A DNA stretch of 64,000 nt from NCBI RefSeq assembly GCF_016793595.1, contig NZ_JAEULY010000004.1, positions 248,001 to 312,000 on the forward strand, written 5' to 3'. The notes beneath the pieces are model-generated. The model worked only from the letters and a program-made list of their open reading frames with translations, ran no database searches and was not told the origin of the DNA. A program made the translations under genes and the position numbers. Shown here one piece after another: positions 17,591 to 26,646 of this stretch. The DNA comes from Phreatobacter sp. (GTDB taxonomy: Bacteria > Pseudomonadota > Alphaproteobacteria > Rhizobiales > Phreatobacteraceae). Numbering within the stretch: position 1 is the first letter of the stretch; each line of letters starts with the position of its first letter.

Positions 17591-18586
17591 TCAGAAATGC
17601 TCGAAGCGGCCAGGGCCGAGATCAAGGGTATTGCCCTGCCCGTCGCGGATGACGAGGCCGGGATCGGCGGCCACCTCGCCGATGCGGGTGAAGAAAACCC
17701 CCGCCGCATCGGCCGCGGCTTCCAGCGGAGCGAAGGCATCGGGCCGGCAGGTCAGCAGGATCTCGTAGTCGTCACCGCCGGTGAACGCGGCGCGAAGCAG
17801 AGCCGGATCGAGGGCAAGCGCAGACCGCGCGGCGTCGGAGAGCGGCACGCTATCGGCCTCGACATGGGCGCCGACGCCCGAGACCTTCAGCAGCTTGGCA
17901 AGGTCGCCGGCAAGGCCATCGGAGACGTCCATTGCCGCCGAGGCATGGGCCGCGACCGCCTCTGCGAGCGCCGTGCGCGGCTGGGGCAAGAGATAGCGGG
18001 CGCGGAGATGCTCCCTGTCGATTGCGGTCAACCCGCCTATCCACCGCGCAGCCCCGGCCGGATCGCGCTCGGCAGCGCGAACGGCAAGGCCCAGCGCCCC
18101 ATCGCCTATCGTGCCGGTGACGCAGACCACGTCGCCCGCCTGAGCGCCGCGCCGCCGCACCCAGCGCCGCGCGCGCCCGAAGGCGGTGATGGAAATGGTC
18201 AGCGGCCCCGGCACCTTGACCGTATCGCCGCCATAGAGCGGGCAGGCATAGGCGGCGATATCGGCCGCGAGCCCCTCGCAGAAGGCGGCGAGGAAGTCCT
18301 CGGTCCAGTCCTGCGGCAGGCCGAGGCCGAGCAGGAAGCCGGCGGGCGCCGCGCCCTTGGCGGCAAGATCGGAAAGGTTCGTGCGCAGCGCCTTGGCCGC
18401 GATCATGGCCGGCGGATCGTCGGGGAAGAAGTGGACCCCGGCAATCGCCATGTCCTTGGTGACGACCAACTCTCCCGCACCCTCCGGCAGCGCGGCGGCA
18501 TCGTCGCTCAGCCCGTCCGCCCCCGCCGCGACGGCGAGGGGCGCGAGATAGCGGGCGATCAGTTCATCTTCGGTGGGGCGGGTCAT
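17591..18586 (-). CDS. thiL: Thiamine-monophosphate kinase
   Basis: Phosphorylates thiamine monophosphate to the active cofactor thiamine diphosphate, using ATP. The 331-residue protein shows the ThiL signatures LSDDAAAL, NLSDLAAKGAAPAGFLLGLGLP, YGGDTVKVPG and AAMDVSDGLAGDLAKLL. The ATG at 18586 is chosen because family similarity begins there (MTRPTEDELIARYLAPLA); the frame stays open upstream without meaning. It sits at the distal part of the riboflavin/nusB block, the usual place in alphaproteobacteria. Confidence 0.95.
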   Translation of the reverse strand: MTRPTEDELIARYLAPLAVAAGADGLSDDAAALPEGAGELVVTKDMAIAGVHFFPDDPPAMIAAKALRTNLSDLAAKGAAPAGFLLGLGLPQDWTEDFLAAFCEGLAADIAAYACPLYGGDTVKVPGPLTISITAFGRARRWVRRRGAQAGDVVCVTGTIGDGALGLAVRAAERDPAGAARWIGGLTAIDREHLRARYLLPQPRTALAEAVAAHASAAMDVSDGLAGDLAKLLKVSGVGAHVEADSVPLSDAARSALALDPALLRAAFTGGDDYEILLTCRPDAFAPLEAAADAAGVFFTRIGEVAADPGLVIRDGQGNTLDLGPGRFEHF

Positions 18587-18663
18587 CGGCAAGGCAGGGC
18601 TTTGGGGAACGCACCATCCCCGCACCGCCCCCGTGGCGCAAGCCTCGTTGCGCCGAACGCCGA

Positions 18664-19017
18664 TCAGAGATCGATGAACGACTTGAAGCCGCCGTAGATC
18701 ATGCGCTTCGCATCGAAGGGCGCGTCGGCCGGCTCGCACTTCACGCGCGGATCGGCCATGACCTTGGCGTTGATCGCGTCGCGCTGCTCGCGCGATTCGT
18801 AGACGATCCAGGAAAACACGACGACCTCGTCGTCTTTGGCCTGCACGGCGCGCGGGAACGAGGTCAGCTCGCCATAGGGAACGTCGTCGCCCCAGCATTC
18901 GACATAGGCGAGCGCGCCATATTCCTTCCACACGGCGCCCGCCGTCTGCGCCATGGCCTTGTAGGCGTCCATGTTCTGTTTCGGCACGGCGAGAACGAAA
19001 CCATCGACATAGCTCAT
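18664..19017 (-). CDS. DUF1428 family protein
   Basis: A 117-residue protein with the characteristic MSYVDGFVLAVP start and the ECWGDDVPYG and FSWIVYESREQRDAINAKVMADPR segments of DUF1428. The fold is a dimeric ferredoxin-like alpha/beta barrel. Its function is unknown. The start at 19017 is where family similarity begins. It lies between nusB and thiL on the same strand but separated by gaps of about 80 and 125 bases, so it may be transcribed with either. Confidence 0.9.
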   Translation of the reverse strand: MSYVDGFVLAVPKQNMDAYKAMAQTAGAVWKEYGALAYVECWGDDVPYGELTSFPRAVQAKDDEVVVFSWIVYESREQRDAINAKVMADPRVKCEPADAPFDAKRMIYGGFKSFIDL

Positions 19018-19142
19018 CGCAATTCCTCCCCGGCGACCCAAGCCACCGCCACAACCTGTCGGAGCGCGGTCCGACAGGCGGCAGCAGCGATGGGATCATG
19101 GAAGGAACGCGGAGTAGCGGGCGGGGTTTCGCCGGACCGGAG

Positions 19143-19631
19143 TCAGCTCTTGGGCGCGTCGCCCATTTCGGCGCCGCGGACGCGCTTGGCGATCTTGTCG
19201 AGCACGGCATTGGCCATGCCGACTTCCTCGCGATCGACGAAGGCGTCGGCCACGTCGACATATTCGGTGATGATCACCTTGGCCGGCACGTCCGGCCGCT
19301 CGAACAATTCGTAGGCGCCCGCGCGCAGCACGGCCCTGAGCACCGCCTCGATGCGCCGCAGTGGCCACTCGTCGGCGAGGATGCGGTCGACCGCCACGTC
19401 GATGCGCTGCTGCTCGCGCATCACGCCCTGGATGATGTCGCGGAAGAACTGGTGGTCGGCGGGCAGATAGGTCTCACCCTCGACCTCGCGGCCCATCCAG
19501 AAGGTCTGGAACGAGCCGATGACGTCGTTGATGTCGGAACCGGCGACGTCCATCTGGTACAGCGCCTGCACGGCGGCGAGGCGGGCCGTGCCGCGCTTGT
19601 TCGCCTGTTTCGGGGTGGGAGCGAGAGCCAT
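19143..19631 (-). CDS. nusB: Transcription antitermination factor NusB
   Basis: RNA-binding protein that joins NusE, NusG and NusA at boxA sites to prevent premature termination in rRNA operons. The 162-residue protein has the NusB core: RGTARLAAVQALYQMDV, then PLRRIEAVLRAVLRAGAYEL and VIITEYVDVADAF near the C-terminus. ATG 19631 abuts the ribH stop; a GTG one codon upstream is possible. Coupling to ribH is the standard alphaproteobacterial order. Confidence 0.95.
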   Translation of the reverse strand: MALAPTPKQANKRGTARLAAVQALYQMDVAGSDINDVIGSFQTFWMGREVEGETYLPADHQFFRDIIQGVMREQQRIDVAVDRILADEWPLRRIEAVLRAVLRAGAYELFERPDVPAKVIITEYVDVADAFVDREEVGMANAVLDKIAKRVRGAEMGDAPKS

Positions 19632-20116
19632 CACGAACGCTCCGCCGCGCGTTTGAGACGGATCATGGCAAGGCAGGCCTTGGCCGCGCCGCCGCCCTTG
19701 TCGAGTTCGCTCCTGCGCGCGCGCGCCCAGGCCTGCGCGTCGTTCTCGACGGTGAGGATGCCATTGCCGAGAGGCATCTTGCGGACGATGGAGAGGTCCA
19801 TGAGCGCGCGCGAAGATTCCTCGGAGACGATCTCGTAATGCGTGGTTTCGCCACGGATGACGGTGCCGAGCGCCACGGCGCCGTCGAAGGGTTCGCCGCG
19901 CGCGGCAGCGCCGTCCATCAGGATCGCGATGGCAGCGGGGATTTCGAGCGCGCCGGGCACCGTATGCAGCTCGTAGGTCGCGCCCACTTCAGCGATCGCG
20001 GCGGTCGCGCCATCGAGCAGCGCATCCGCGATGTCCTCGTAGAAGCGCGCCTCGACGATCAACACGCGTGCGTGGGTCGGAATCACCTGCTCAGGCGCGG
20101 AACGCGGGGCGGCCAT
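19631..20116 (-). CDS. ribH: 6,7-dimethyl-8-ribityllumazine synthase
   Basis: Condenses 5-amino-6-ribitylaminouracil with dihydroxybutanone phosphate to give lumazine, the penultimate riboflavin step. The 161-residue protein shows [33 protein letters not shown] and [18 protein letters not shown] with the catalytic histidine region, all classical. Its stop codon overlaps the nusB start. It is preceded by ribE, 27 bases upstream. Confidence 0.96.
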   Translation of the reverse strand: MAAPRSAPEQVIPTHARVLIVEARFYEDIADALLDGATAAIAEVGATYELHTVPGALEIPAAIAILMDGAAARGEPFDGAVALGTVIRGETTHYEIVSEESSRALMDLSIVRKMPLGNGILTVENDAQAWARARRSELDKGGGAAKACLAMIRLKRAAERS

Positions 20117-20143
20117 GGACTGTCCTTCGGAAATTGGAGCGGC

Positions 20144-20758
20144 TTAGTAGCCCCCGGCCTTCGCCTCCGCAAGGCGCGCCGAGTAGCGCGCCATCATGTC
20201 GACCTCGATATTGACCCGGTCGCCCGCCTTGGCATCGCCCCATGTGGTCACCGCCAGCGTGTGCGGGATCATGGTGACAGTGAACGTGTCGTCCTTGACG
20301 CCGTTGACGGTGAGCGAGGTACCGTCGAGGGCCACCGAGCCCTTTTCCGCGATGTATCTGGCGAGTTCTCGCGGCGCGCGGAACACGAACCAGGCCGTCC
20401 CGTCTCGATCCTCGCGCGAGACGATCTCGGCGACGCCGTCGACATGGCCGGTGACGATGTGGCCGCCGAGTTCGTCGCCGATGCGCAGCGCGCGTTCCAG
20501 ATTGACCTTCCGGCCCGCATGCCAGTCGCCGAGCGTGGTGCGCGCCAGCGTCTCGCCGGAGGCGTCGATAGTGATCAGGGTGTGGTTCGAGCCGGACTGC
20601 AGGCTGGTCACCGTCAGGCAGACGCCCATGTGGCAGACCGAGGCGCCGAGCGGCAGGGAGTCGGCCGGGTAGGAACAGGCGACGGTCAGGTGCCGGGCGC
20701 TGCCCTTTTCCTCCACGGCGACGACCTCGCCGACGTCGGTGATGATGCCGGTGAACAT
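20144..20758 (-). CDS. ribE: Riboflavin synthase alpha chain
   Basis: Dismutates two lumazine molecules to riboflavin. The 204-residue protein has the twofold internal repeat: first barrel MFTGIITDVGEVVAVE...GASVCHMGVCLTV, second barrel GGHIVTGHVDGVAEIV...SVALDGTSLTVNGV. It sits 3 bases from the end of ribD and upstream of ribH, so riboflavin synthesis genes form one operon here. Confidence 0.95.
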   Translation of the reverse strand: MFTGIITDVGEVVAVEEKGSARHLTVACSYPADSLPLGASVCHMGVCLTVTSLQSGSNHTLITIDASGETLARTTLGDWHAGRKVNLERALRIGDELGGHIVTGHVDGVAEIVSREDRDGTAWFVFRAPRELARYIAEKGSVALDGTSLTVNGVKDDTFTVTMIPHTLAVTTWGDAKAGDRVNIEVDMMARYSARLAEAKAGGY

Positions 20759-20761
20759 GGA

Positions 20762-21859
20762 TCAGGACTCCCTGAGGAAGATTTCGACGTGGTCCCGTCC
20801 GGCGTGACGGCTTTCAACCGGACGATAGCGGGCGGGAAGAGGACCGGCGAGCGCCGGCACACCGTCGCCCAACGGATCGGGCGAACGGGTGAGCCAGATC
20901 TCGTCCGCGAGATCGGCATCGATCAGCGATCGCGCAAGGGTCGGGCCGCCTTCGGTCATGACGCGGGTGATGCCGCGCACGGCGAGCAGGCGCAGGGCCG
21001 CGGCGACATCCACCGAGCCGTCCTCCATGCGCCGGACCAGCATGACCTCGCAACCGGCGGCGCGCAGCGCGCGCTCGGCTTCCGGCGGCGCGCCGACGGT
21101 TCCGAGCACCCAGGTCGGTATGTCATGCGCCGTGCGCACGAGCCGAGAGGTCAGCGGCAGACGCAGGCGTGAATCGATCACCACGCGGATGGGCGAGCGA
21201 TGTTCCATGCCCGGCAGGCGGCAGTTGAGCATCGGATCGTCTGATAGCACCGTGCCGACACCGACCATGATCGCATCCGCCATGGCGCGCATCAGGTGAA
21301 CCTGATCGTGCGCGCGCGGTCCTGAAATCTGCGTGCGCGCGCCGCTCTTCACCGCGACGAAGCCGTCCGAGGACATGGCCATCTTGAGCTGGACGAAGGG
21401 GCGGCCGAGGCGGATGCGGTTGAAATGGCCGCGATGGTCGAGCGCCGCCTCGCGTTCGCACAAGCCGACATCGACCGCGATGCCGTAGGCGCGCAGCATG
21501 GTGAAGCCGCGCCCCCGGACCCTCGGATCGGGGTCGCCGACGGCGCAGACCACGCGCGACACCCCTGCCCGCGCCAGCGCATCGGAACAGGGAGCCGTCT
21601 TGCCGTAGTGGGAGCAGGGTTCCAGCGTCACATAGGCCGTCGCGCCTCTCGCCGAGCCGCCGGCATGGGCGATGGCGGTGGTCTCGCCGTGCGGGCGGCC
21701 GCCCGGCTGGGTCAGGCCCCGGCCGACGATCGCGCCGTCCTTGACGAGGACGCAGCCCACCGAGGGGTTCGGCCAGGTGAGACCAAGGCCGCGGCGACCG
21801 AGCCGCAGCGCGTGGTCCATGAACTGCCGGTCGGCGGCCGAGAAGACCCGATCGGCCAT
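20762..21859 (-). CDS. ribD: Bifunctional riboflavin biosynthesis deaminase/reductase
   Basis: A 365-residue two-domain enzyme. The N-terminal deaminase carries the zinc motif (PHGETTAIAHAG and TLEPCSHYGKTAPCSDAL), and the C-terminal reductase carries LKMAMSSDG and VMTEGGPTLARSL. It converts the GTP-derived pyrimidine to 5-amino-6-ribitylaminouracil phosphate. It is 3 bases after nrdR and just before ribE. Confidence 0.96.
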   Translation of the reverse strand: MADRVFSAADRQFMDHALRLGRRGLGLTWPNPSVGCVLVKDGAIVGRGLTQPGGRPHGETTAIAHAGGSARGATAYVTLEPCSHYGKTAPCSDALARAGVSRVVCAVGDPDPRVRGRGFTMLRAYGIAVDVGLCEREAALDHRGHFNRIRLGRPFVQLKMAMSSDGFVAVKSGARTQISGPRAHDQVHLMRAMADAIMVGVGTVLSDDPMLNCRLPGMEHRSPIRVVIDSRLRLPLTSRLVRTAHDIPTWVLGTVGAPPEAERALRAAGCEVMLVRRMEDGSVDVAAALRLLAVRGITRVMTEGGPTLARSLIDADLADEIWLTRSPDPLGDGVPALAGPLPARYRPVESRHAGRDHVEIFLRES

Positions 21860-21862
21860 GGC

Positions 21863-22345
21863 CTATCCGGCCTTCGGGTCCGCCGTCGCCTCGCCGTCCT
21901 CGGACATCTCGCCGATGAGCTGCTGGAACTCGCGGGGATCACGGAAATTGCGGTAAACCGAGGCGAAACGGACATAGGCGACGTCATCGAGCGCCTTCAG
22001 CGCCTCCATGACGATGCGGCCGATATTCTCGGCGGGAATATCGGATTCGCCGGAGGCTTCGAGCTGACGGACGATGCCCGACACCAGCCGCTCCACCCGC
22101 TCCGGGTCCACCGGCCGCTTGCGCAGCGCGACCTGGATCGAGCGCATCAGCTTGTCGCGGTCGAACGGCACGCGCTTGCCGGAACGCTTCACCACCACGA
22201 GTTCGCGCAGCTGCACGCGCTCGAACGTGGTGAAACGGCCATTGCATTCCGGGCAGACACGGCGGCGGCGGATGGCCGAGCCGTCCTCGGTGGGACGACT
22301 ATCCTTCACCTGCGTGTCGCCGAAGCCGCAGAAGGGACAGCGCAC
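21863..22345 (-). CDS. nrdR: Transcriptional repressor NrdR
   Basis: A 160-residue zinc-ribbon (CPFC...CPEC) plus ATP-cone ([21 protein letters not shown]) repressor that senses ATP/dATP and shuts off ribonucleotide reductase genes. Alphaproteobacterial nrdR usually lies between glyA and ribD, as here. The probable target in this window is nrdJ, which has a candidate NrdR box pair upstream. Confidence 0.97.
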   Translation of the reverse strand: MRCPFCGFGDTQVKDSRPTEDGSAIRRRRVCPECNGRFTTFERVQLRELVVVKRSGKRVPFDRDKLMRSIQVALRKRPVDPERVERLVSGIVRQLEASGESDIPAENIGRIVMEALKALDDVAYVRFASVYRNFRDPREFQQLIGEMSEDGEATADPKAG

Positions 22346-22360
22346 CGTCTGCCCCGCGCG

Positions 22361-23668
22361 TCAGGAATAGATCGGGAAGCGGTCGGTGAGGTCCTTCACC
22401 TTCTCGCGCACGGCGGCCTCGACCTGGGCGTTCCCCTCCTCGGAATTGGCCTTGGAGAGGCCGTCCAGCGTCTCGGCGATCAGTTCGCCGATGCGCTTGA
22501 ACTCGGCGATGCCGAAGCCGCGCGTGGTGCCGGCCGGCGTGCCGAGACGGACGCCGGAGGTGACGAAGGGCTTCTGCGGATCGAAGGGGATGCCGTTCTT
22601 GTTGCAGGTGATGTAGGCGCGGCCGAGCGAGGCTTCCGAGGCCTTGCCCGTGAGGTTCTTCGGGCGCAGATCGACCAGCATCAGGTGGTTGTCGGTGCCA
22701 CCGGTGACGAGGTCGAAGCCCGCCGTCTTCAGCGTCTCGGCCAGCGCCTTGGCATTGGCGACGACGGCGTGGGCATAGGTCTTGAATTCGGGGCGCAGCG
22801 CCTCGCCGAAGGACACCGCCTTGGCGGCGATGACATGCATCAGCGGGCCGCCCTGGATGCCCGGGAAGATCGCCGAGTTGAACTTCTTGGCGAGATCCTC
22901 GTCATTGGTGAGGATCATGCCGCCGCGGGGCCCGCGCAGCGTCTTGTGGGTGGTGGTGGTCACGACATGGGCGTGTGGGAACGGCGAGGGATGCGCGCCG
23001 CCCGCGACGAGGCCGGCGAAATGCGCCATGTCCACGAAGAGGTAGGCGCCGACCTCGTCGGCAATCTCGCGGAAGCGGGCGAAGTCCCAGAAGCGGGCAT
23101 AGGCCGAGCCGCCGGCGACGATGATCTTCGGCTTCGTCTCGCGGGCGATGCGCGCGACCTCGTCCATGTCGATCATCTGGTCGTCCTGACGCACCGTGTA
23201 GGGCGCGACCTTGAACCACTTGCCGGAGACGTTGACGGGCGAGCCATGGGTCAGGTGGCCGCCGGCCGCGAGATCGAGGCCCATGAACGTGTCGCCCGGC
23301 TGCATCAGCGCCATGAACACGCCCTGATTGGCCTGGCTGCCCGAATTCGGCTGGACATTGGCGAACTTGCAGCCGAACAGCCTGGTCGCGCGCTCGATGG
23401 CCACCGTCTCGGCGATGTCCACGAACTGGCAGCCGCCGTAATAGCGCTTGCCGGGATAGCCCTCCGCGTACTTGTTGGTCATCACCGAGCCCTGAGCCTC
23501 CATCACCGCCTTCGAGACGATGTTCTCGGAGGCGATGAGTTCGATCTCATGCTGCTGGCGGCCGAGCTCCTGTCTGATCGCGTCGAAGATGACGGGATCG
23601 GCATCGGCGAGAGAGGCGGAGAAGAAGCCGTCGAAGGGCTGGCTGGACGCGGCGGAAGACGAAGACAT
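22361..23668 (-). CDS. glyA: Serine hydroxymethyltransferase
   Basis: PLP enzyme interconverting serine and glycine with tetrahydrofolate, the main source of one-carbon units. The 435-residue protein contains [10 protein letters not shown], the [11 protein letters not shown] region, and [16 protein letters not shown] with the PLP-binding lysine. The ATG at 23668 has GGAG 8 bases upstream; the N-terminus [16 protein letters not shown] is typical for the order. It heads the nrdR-rib operon. Confidence 0.97.
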   Translation of the reverse strand: MSSSSAASSQPFDGFFSASLADADPVIFDAIRQELGRQQHEIELIASENIVSKAVMEAQGSVMTNKYAEGYPGKRYYGGCQFVDIAETVAIERATRLFGCKFANVQPNSGSQANQGVFMALMQPGDTFMGLDLAAGGHLTHGSPVNVSGKWFKVAPYTVRQDDQMIDMDEVARIARETKPKIIVAGGSAYARFWDFARFREIADEVGAYLFVDMAHFAGLVAGGAHPSPFPHAHVVTTTTHKTLRGPRGGMILTNDEDLAKKFNSAIFPGIQGGPLMHVIAAKAVSFGEALRPEFKTYAHAVVANAKALAETLKTAGFDLVTGGTDNHLMLVDLRPKNLTGKASEASLGRAYITCNKNGIPFDPQKPFVTSGVRLGTPAGTTRGFGIAEFKRIGELIAETLDGLSKANSEEGNAQVEAAVREKVKDLTDRFPIYS

Positions 23669-23795
23669 CCGGATCACTCCGTGGGCAGCGGCGGCGGGCG
23701 CCGGCAGTGTCGGGGCATGGGCCATCGCGGTAGCACAGCGCCCGGTGCGAGTCCAAGCCTTGCGCGCGACCGAGCCACCAGACCTTGTGGCGAGG

Positions 23796-23996
23796 TCAGG
23801 CCCCCTCGCCCGTATCCTGCGCCAGACGCCGCTCCAGCTTGCGGCGGGCGAGGCGCTCGAGGTCGTGCAGGGCAGCATTGACCGGCCCCATCACAACCAC
23901 TTCCATACCGGTTTCGGCGCAGATCGCGGCGACGCGCACATAGGCGCCGAGGGGCCGGTGCTCGAAATAGACGGTGCGGCCGGACGAGTCGGGCAT
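23796..23996 (-). CDS. Small conserved protein (DUF6898-like)
   Basis: A 66-residue protein, [17 protein letters not shown]... ending [15 protein letters not shown], containing [21 protein letters not shown] recognise this as the short family (probably DUF6898) found near glyA in Rhizobiales; its function is unknown. The ATG at 23996 is preferred because conserved sequence starts there; the longer frame would run into the terminator of the next gene. It precedes glyA by about 130 bases on the same strand. Confidence 0.75.
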   Translation of the reverse strand: MPDSSGRTVYFEHRPLGAYVRVAAICAETGMEVVVMGPVNAALHDLERLARRKLERRLAQDTGEGA

Positions 23997-24030
23997 CGGA
24001 CGAATGTGCCACAACCTGCGCGTCAACGAA

Positions 24031-24056
24031 AAAGCCCGGCGCGAGAGCCGGGCTTT
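24031..24056 (-). terminator. Intrinsic terminator of the L,D-transpeptidase gene
   Basis: A perfect 10-bp stem (24031-24040 with 24047-24056) with a 6-base loop. On the minus strand it is followed by a T-run. It lies 26 bases after the transpeptidase stop codon. Confidence 0.92.
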
Positions 24057-24081
24057 CGAAGCTATCAGCAAAACGTTGCGG

Positions 24082-25365
24082 TCAGCGCAGCGCCACCGGC
24101 TGGGCGGTGTTGGTGGCGGCCTGCGGGCCGATGCCGTCGCGCTGGTAGATGTCGTCGCGGAACTGCACGAGTCCGTCCGGATTGGCCCAGGCGGTGATGT
24201 AGACCCAGTAGACCGGCACCGGCTGCACCGGCTTTGCGTCCACGCGGTCGGTCGTGCGGAAGATGCGGTCGATCTCCGAGCGCGACCACTGCGTGCCCTG
24301 CAGGATCCAAGCGATCAGTTCGCGGATGTTCTGGATGCGCGCGCAGCCCGAGGAGTGGAAGCGCTGGTCCTCGCCGAACAGGCCCTTGGAAGGCGTGTCG
24401 TGCATGTAGACCGCATGCTGGTTCGGAATGTTGATGCGGACATTGCCCATCGAGTTGCCCTCGAAGGGGTCCTGCCGGAAGCGGAAATTCATCGCATCCA
24501 TCGAATTCCAGTTGATGGATTCAGGGGCCACTTCCTGACCCTGACCGTTGAACACCCGGATGCGGTTCTTGGCGAGATAATCCGGTTCGGCCTGCATCTT
24601 GGGGATCAGGTCCTTGCGGATGATCGAGGCCGGAACGGTCCAGAACGGGTTGAAGTTGATGTCCTGCACGCGGGTCGAGATGACCGGCGACTGGCGGTCG
24701 ATCTTGCCGACCACGGTCACATGGCGCGAGACGACCGTGCCGTTCTCGACCGCTTCGAGCTGGGCGGCCGGAATGTTCATCACGATGAAGCGGTTGCCGA
24801 GGAAGCCGGACTGGGCACGGACCCGAACGAGATTGGTCTCCAGCTGGCGCAGGCGCAGTTCGGCCGGCACATTCAGCGCCGCGAAGGTGGAATCGCGCAC
24901 CTGGCCGTCCGGCGAGATGCCGTGGCGGGTCTGAAAGCGCTTCACCGCCGTGTCGACGAACGAATCGAAAATGTCGGAGCGGCCGGCGGAGGCGTCGAGA
25001 TCGCCGGATGCGACCAGGCGCTCGCGCAGGGCCACCACGGCCGGGCGGCGCGAACCGATGCGCAGGCGTTCGTTGGCCGGCACCGGGCGCCAGCCGCCGC
25101 GACCGACGATCTGCTGATACTGGGCGATGGCCTGCTCGAGGCCCTGCACCGTATGCGGCCCGAGCACCGGATAGGGATTGCGGGTCGAGCGGGCGCGGGA
25201 GCCGGCGTCAAAACTGTCGGACCATTCCGCCGTCGCGCCGCCACGCACGCCCTGCGCGAGCGCCGAGGGAGCGGCGGCCGCGATGGCCGCCAGCGAGGTC
25301 AGGCCGCCGAGAACGGCGCGCCGGGGCAGAAGGCCCGGGGTCGAGGCAGGCGAACGATCCGTCAC
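24082..25365 (-). CDS. Exported L,D-transpeptidase (YcbB type)
   Basis: Cross-links peptidoglycan by 3-3 bonds or attaches proteins to it. In the 427-residue protein, residues 1-38 form a signal with twin arginines (LLPRRAVLGGL) and an ALAQ cleavage site. A peptidoglycan-binding-like stretch follows (LDASAGRSDIFDSFVDTAVKRFQTRHG). The catalytic YkuD region has HDTPSKGLFGEDQRFHSSGCARI, with catalytic Cys341 in the SxGCxR motif. It is next to a homologue of LdtR, a known regulator of an L,D-transpeptidase in related bacteria. It ends at a strong terminator. Confidence 0.93.
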   Translation of the reverse strand: MTDRSPASTPGLLPRRAVLGGLTSLAAIAAAAPSALAQGVRGGATAEWSDSFDAGSRARSTRNPYPVLGPHTVQGLEQAIAQYQQIVGRGGWRPVPANERLRIGSRRPAVVALRERLVASGDLDASAGRSDIFDSFVDTAVKRFQTRHGISPDGQVRDSTFAALNVPAELRLRQLETNLVRVRAQSGFLGNRFIVMNIPAAQLEAVENGTVVSRHVTVVGKIDRQSPVISTRVQDINFNPFWTVPASIIRKDLIPKMQAEPDYLAKNRIRVFNGQGQEVAPESINWNSMDAMNFRFRQDPFEGNSMGNVRINIPNQHAVYMHDTPSKGLFGEDQRFHSSGCARIQNIRELIAWILQGTQWSRSEIDRIFRTTDRVDAKPVQPVPVYWVYITAWANPDGLVQFRDDIYQRDGIGPQAATNTAQPVALR

Positions 25366-25571
25366 GTCACAGGCTCCGGCTGATCGGCGGGACCCATGAG
25401 GTCACGGCCGCCCGAGGGGAGGAAACACCAACATCCTTAAGGAATGCCCACTGGCACTGATGGCCACCTATGGCAATCAATGTGACCAACTCAAGGCATA
25501 TGACGCAGGGGAGCCCCGCGAAAGTGCAGTGTTCTGCGGGTTGGCTGGGATGATGAGGCGGGAAAGACACG

Positions 25572-25601
25572 AAAAAGCCCGGCGCGAGGACCGCACCGGG
25601 C
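25572..25601 (-). terminator. Intrinsic terminator of the ldtR / small membrane gene transcript
   Basis: GCCCGG (25577-25582) pairs with CCGGGC (25596-25601). On the minus strand the stem is followed by five T residues (25572-25576). It lies about 37 bases after the stop of the 45-residue gene. Confidence 0.8.
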
Positions 25602-25637
25602 GTGATCAGGTTTTCGAGTTTCGCGGCGGCCGGAGGC

Positions 25638-25775
25638 TCAGTCGCCGTCGGCATCCGCTGCATCGGCGGCGAACAGGCCGAAGCCCGTCACGCCGAGCAT
25701 GTTCTCCGCCAGCACCAGCACGAGGGCCGCGGTGGCAATCCAGACCGGCCAGTTGGCAAGCAGCGAGCTCATCAT
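25638..25775 (-). CDS. Tiny single-pass membrane protein downstream of ldtR
   Basis: A 45-residue open frame starting ATGATG at 25775, 8 bases after the ldtR stop, and ending TGA at 25638. The sequence begins MMSSLLANWPVWIATAALVL, continues as a hydrophobic helix, and ends in an acidic tail ADAADADGD. It sits between ldtR and a good terminator, which argues that it is really transcribed and translated. No name is known to me. The ribosome-binding site is weak, so coupling to ldtR translation is likely. Confidence 0.6.
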   Translation of the reverse strand: MMSSLLANWPVWIATAALVLVLAENMLGVTGFGLFAADAADADGD

Positions 25776-25783
25776 CGCGAGGC

Positions 25784-26314
25784 TCAGAGGCGATAGAGGA
25801 TCTGGTCGGTCCAGAAGCGCTCGAGCCGCAGCAGCGACTTGTTCAGCGCCTTGAAGTCGTCGAGCGAGATGCCGCCGACCTGCTCCACCGTGCGGACGTG
25901 CTTGGCGTAGAGCGCCTTCACGATCTCCGCGATCTCGTGGCCCTGCGGCGTCAGGCTGATGCGGACCGAGCGGCGATCAATGCGCGAGCGCTGATGGGAG
26001 AGATAACCCATCTCGACCAGCTTCTTCAGGTTGTAGGAGACGTTGGAGCCGAGATAGTAGCCCTTGGTCCGGAGTTCGCCGGCGGTCAGCTCGCGGTCGC
26101 CGATGTTGAACAGCAGCAGCGCCTGGACGGCGTTGATGTCGGAGCGGTTGCGCCGGTCGAACTCGTCCTTGATCACGTCCAGGAGGCGGCGGTGAAGCCG
26201 CTCGATGAGGGTCAGCGCCTCCATATAGGTGGGGCTGATGGCCTCGAAGCGCTCCTGGCGCTCGGGGGAGATCGGGGGCGACGCGATATCGCGCTGCTTG
26301 CTCATCGTGCTCAT
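25784..26314 (-). CDS. ldtR: MarR-family regulator LdtR
   Basis: A 176-residue MarR protein with helix-turn-helix region RSDINAVQALLLFNIGDRELTAGELRTKGYYLGSNVSYNLKKLVEMGYL and a wing SRIDRRSVRISLTPQG. The sequence and its neighbour match LdtR, which in Liberibacter and Sinorhizobium relatives controls an L,D-transpeptidase and osmotic tolerance. ATG 26314 is chosen; a second ATG three codons later is possible. The longer upstream frame is Lys/Arg-rich and crosses a poly-T loop hairpin, so it is rejected. Confidence 0.88.
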   Translation of the reverse strand: MSTMSKQRDIASPPISPERQERFEAISPTYMEALTLIERLHRRLLDVIKDEFDRRNRSDINAVQALLLFNIGDRELTAGELRTKGYYLGSNVSYNLKKLVEMGYLSHQRSRIDRRSVRISLTPQGHEIAEIVKALYAKHVRTVEQVGGISLDDFKALNKSLLRLERFWTDQILYRL

Positions 26315-26346
26315 GGGACGCCTCTTGTCCTCGTTGCGGGGCGCCG

Positions 26347-26363
26347 GGGCTTTTTTTTTGCCC
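26347..26363. other. GGGC-T9-GCCC dyad 33 bases before ldtR
   Basis: Nine T residues (A residues on the ldtR transcript) are flanked by GGGC and GCCC. It lies in the ldtR 5' leader. The homopolymer could allow slippage or set mRNA structure. Confidence 0.5.
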
Positions 26364-26481
26364 TCGGCTGAGCGGCCCTGTTCACCGCTCTTGTGACCCA
26401 AACGTAAGGCCTCGAATTTTAAGAGTGGCCGAACAAACACGATGAAGGCGGCTTAACCACTACTGAGTGAACAAGAACTTG

Positions 26482-26521
26482 CGTTGTTCTTTCGATAAAC
26501 TCTCGTTGTCTTTTCATAAAC
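26482..26521. repeat. Two imperfect direct repeats upstream of ldtR
   Basis: Copies at 26482-26500 (CGTTGTTCTTTCGATAAAC) and 26504-26521 (CGTTGTCTTTTCATAAAC) start 22 bp apart, two helical turns. They lie about 170 bases upstream of the ldtR start in an AT-rich stretch and could bind a dimeric regulator on one face of the DNA. Confidence 0.55.
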
Positions 26522-26610
26522 CTGACGGAAAAACTGCAAGATTCGATTCAGGATCGGAATCCCGATGTTTCCTGCACTTGCGCCCCGGCATCTACAAAGC
26601 GTTTGAAAAC

Positions 26611-26646
26611 GCGAAAGCGGGCGTCAACCATCGGCCGACGCCCGCT
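26611..26646 (-). terminator. Probable terminator of the valine-catabolism transcript
   Basis: A 10-bp perfect stem (26616-26625 with 26637-26646) and an 11-base loop lie about 75 bases after the mmsB stop. On the minus strand a broken T-run follows (TTTCGCGTTTT). Confidence 0.75.
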
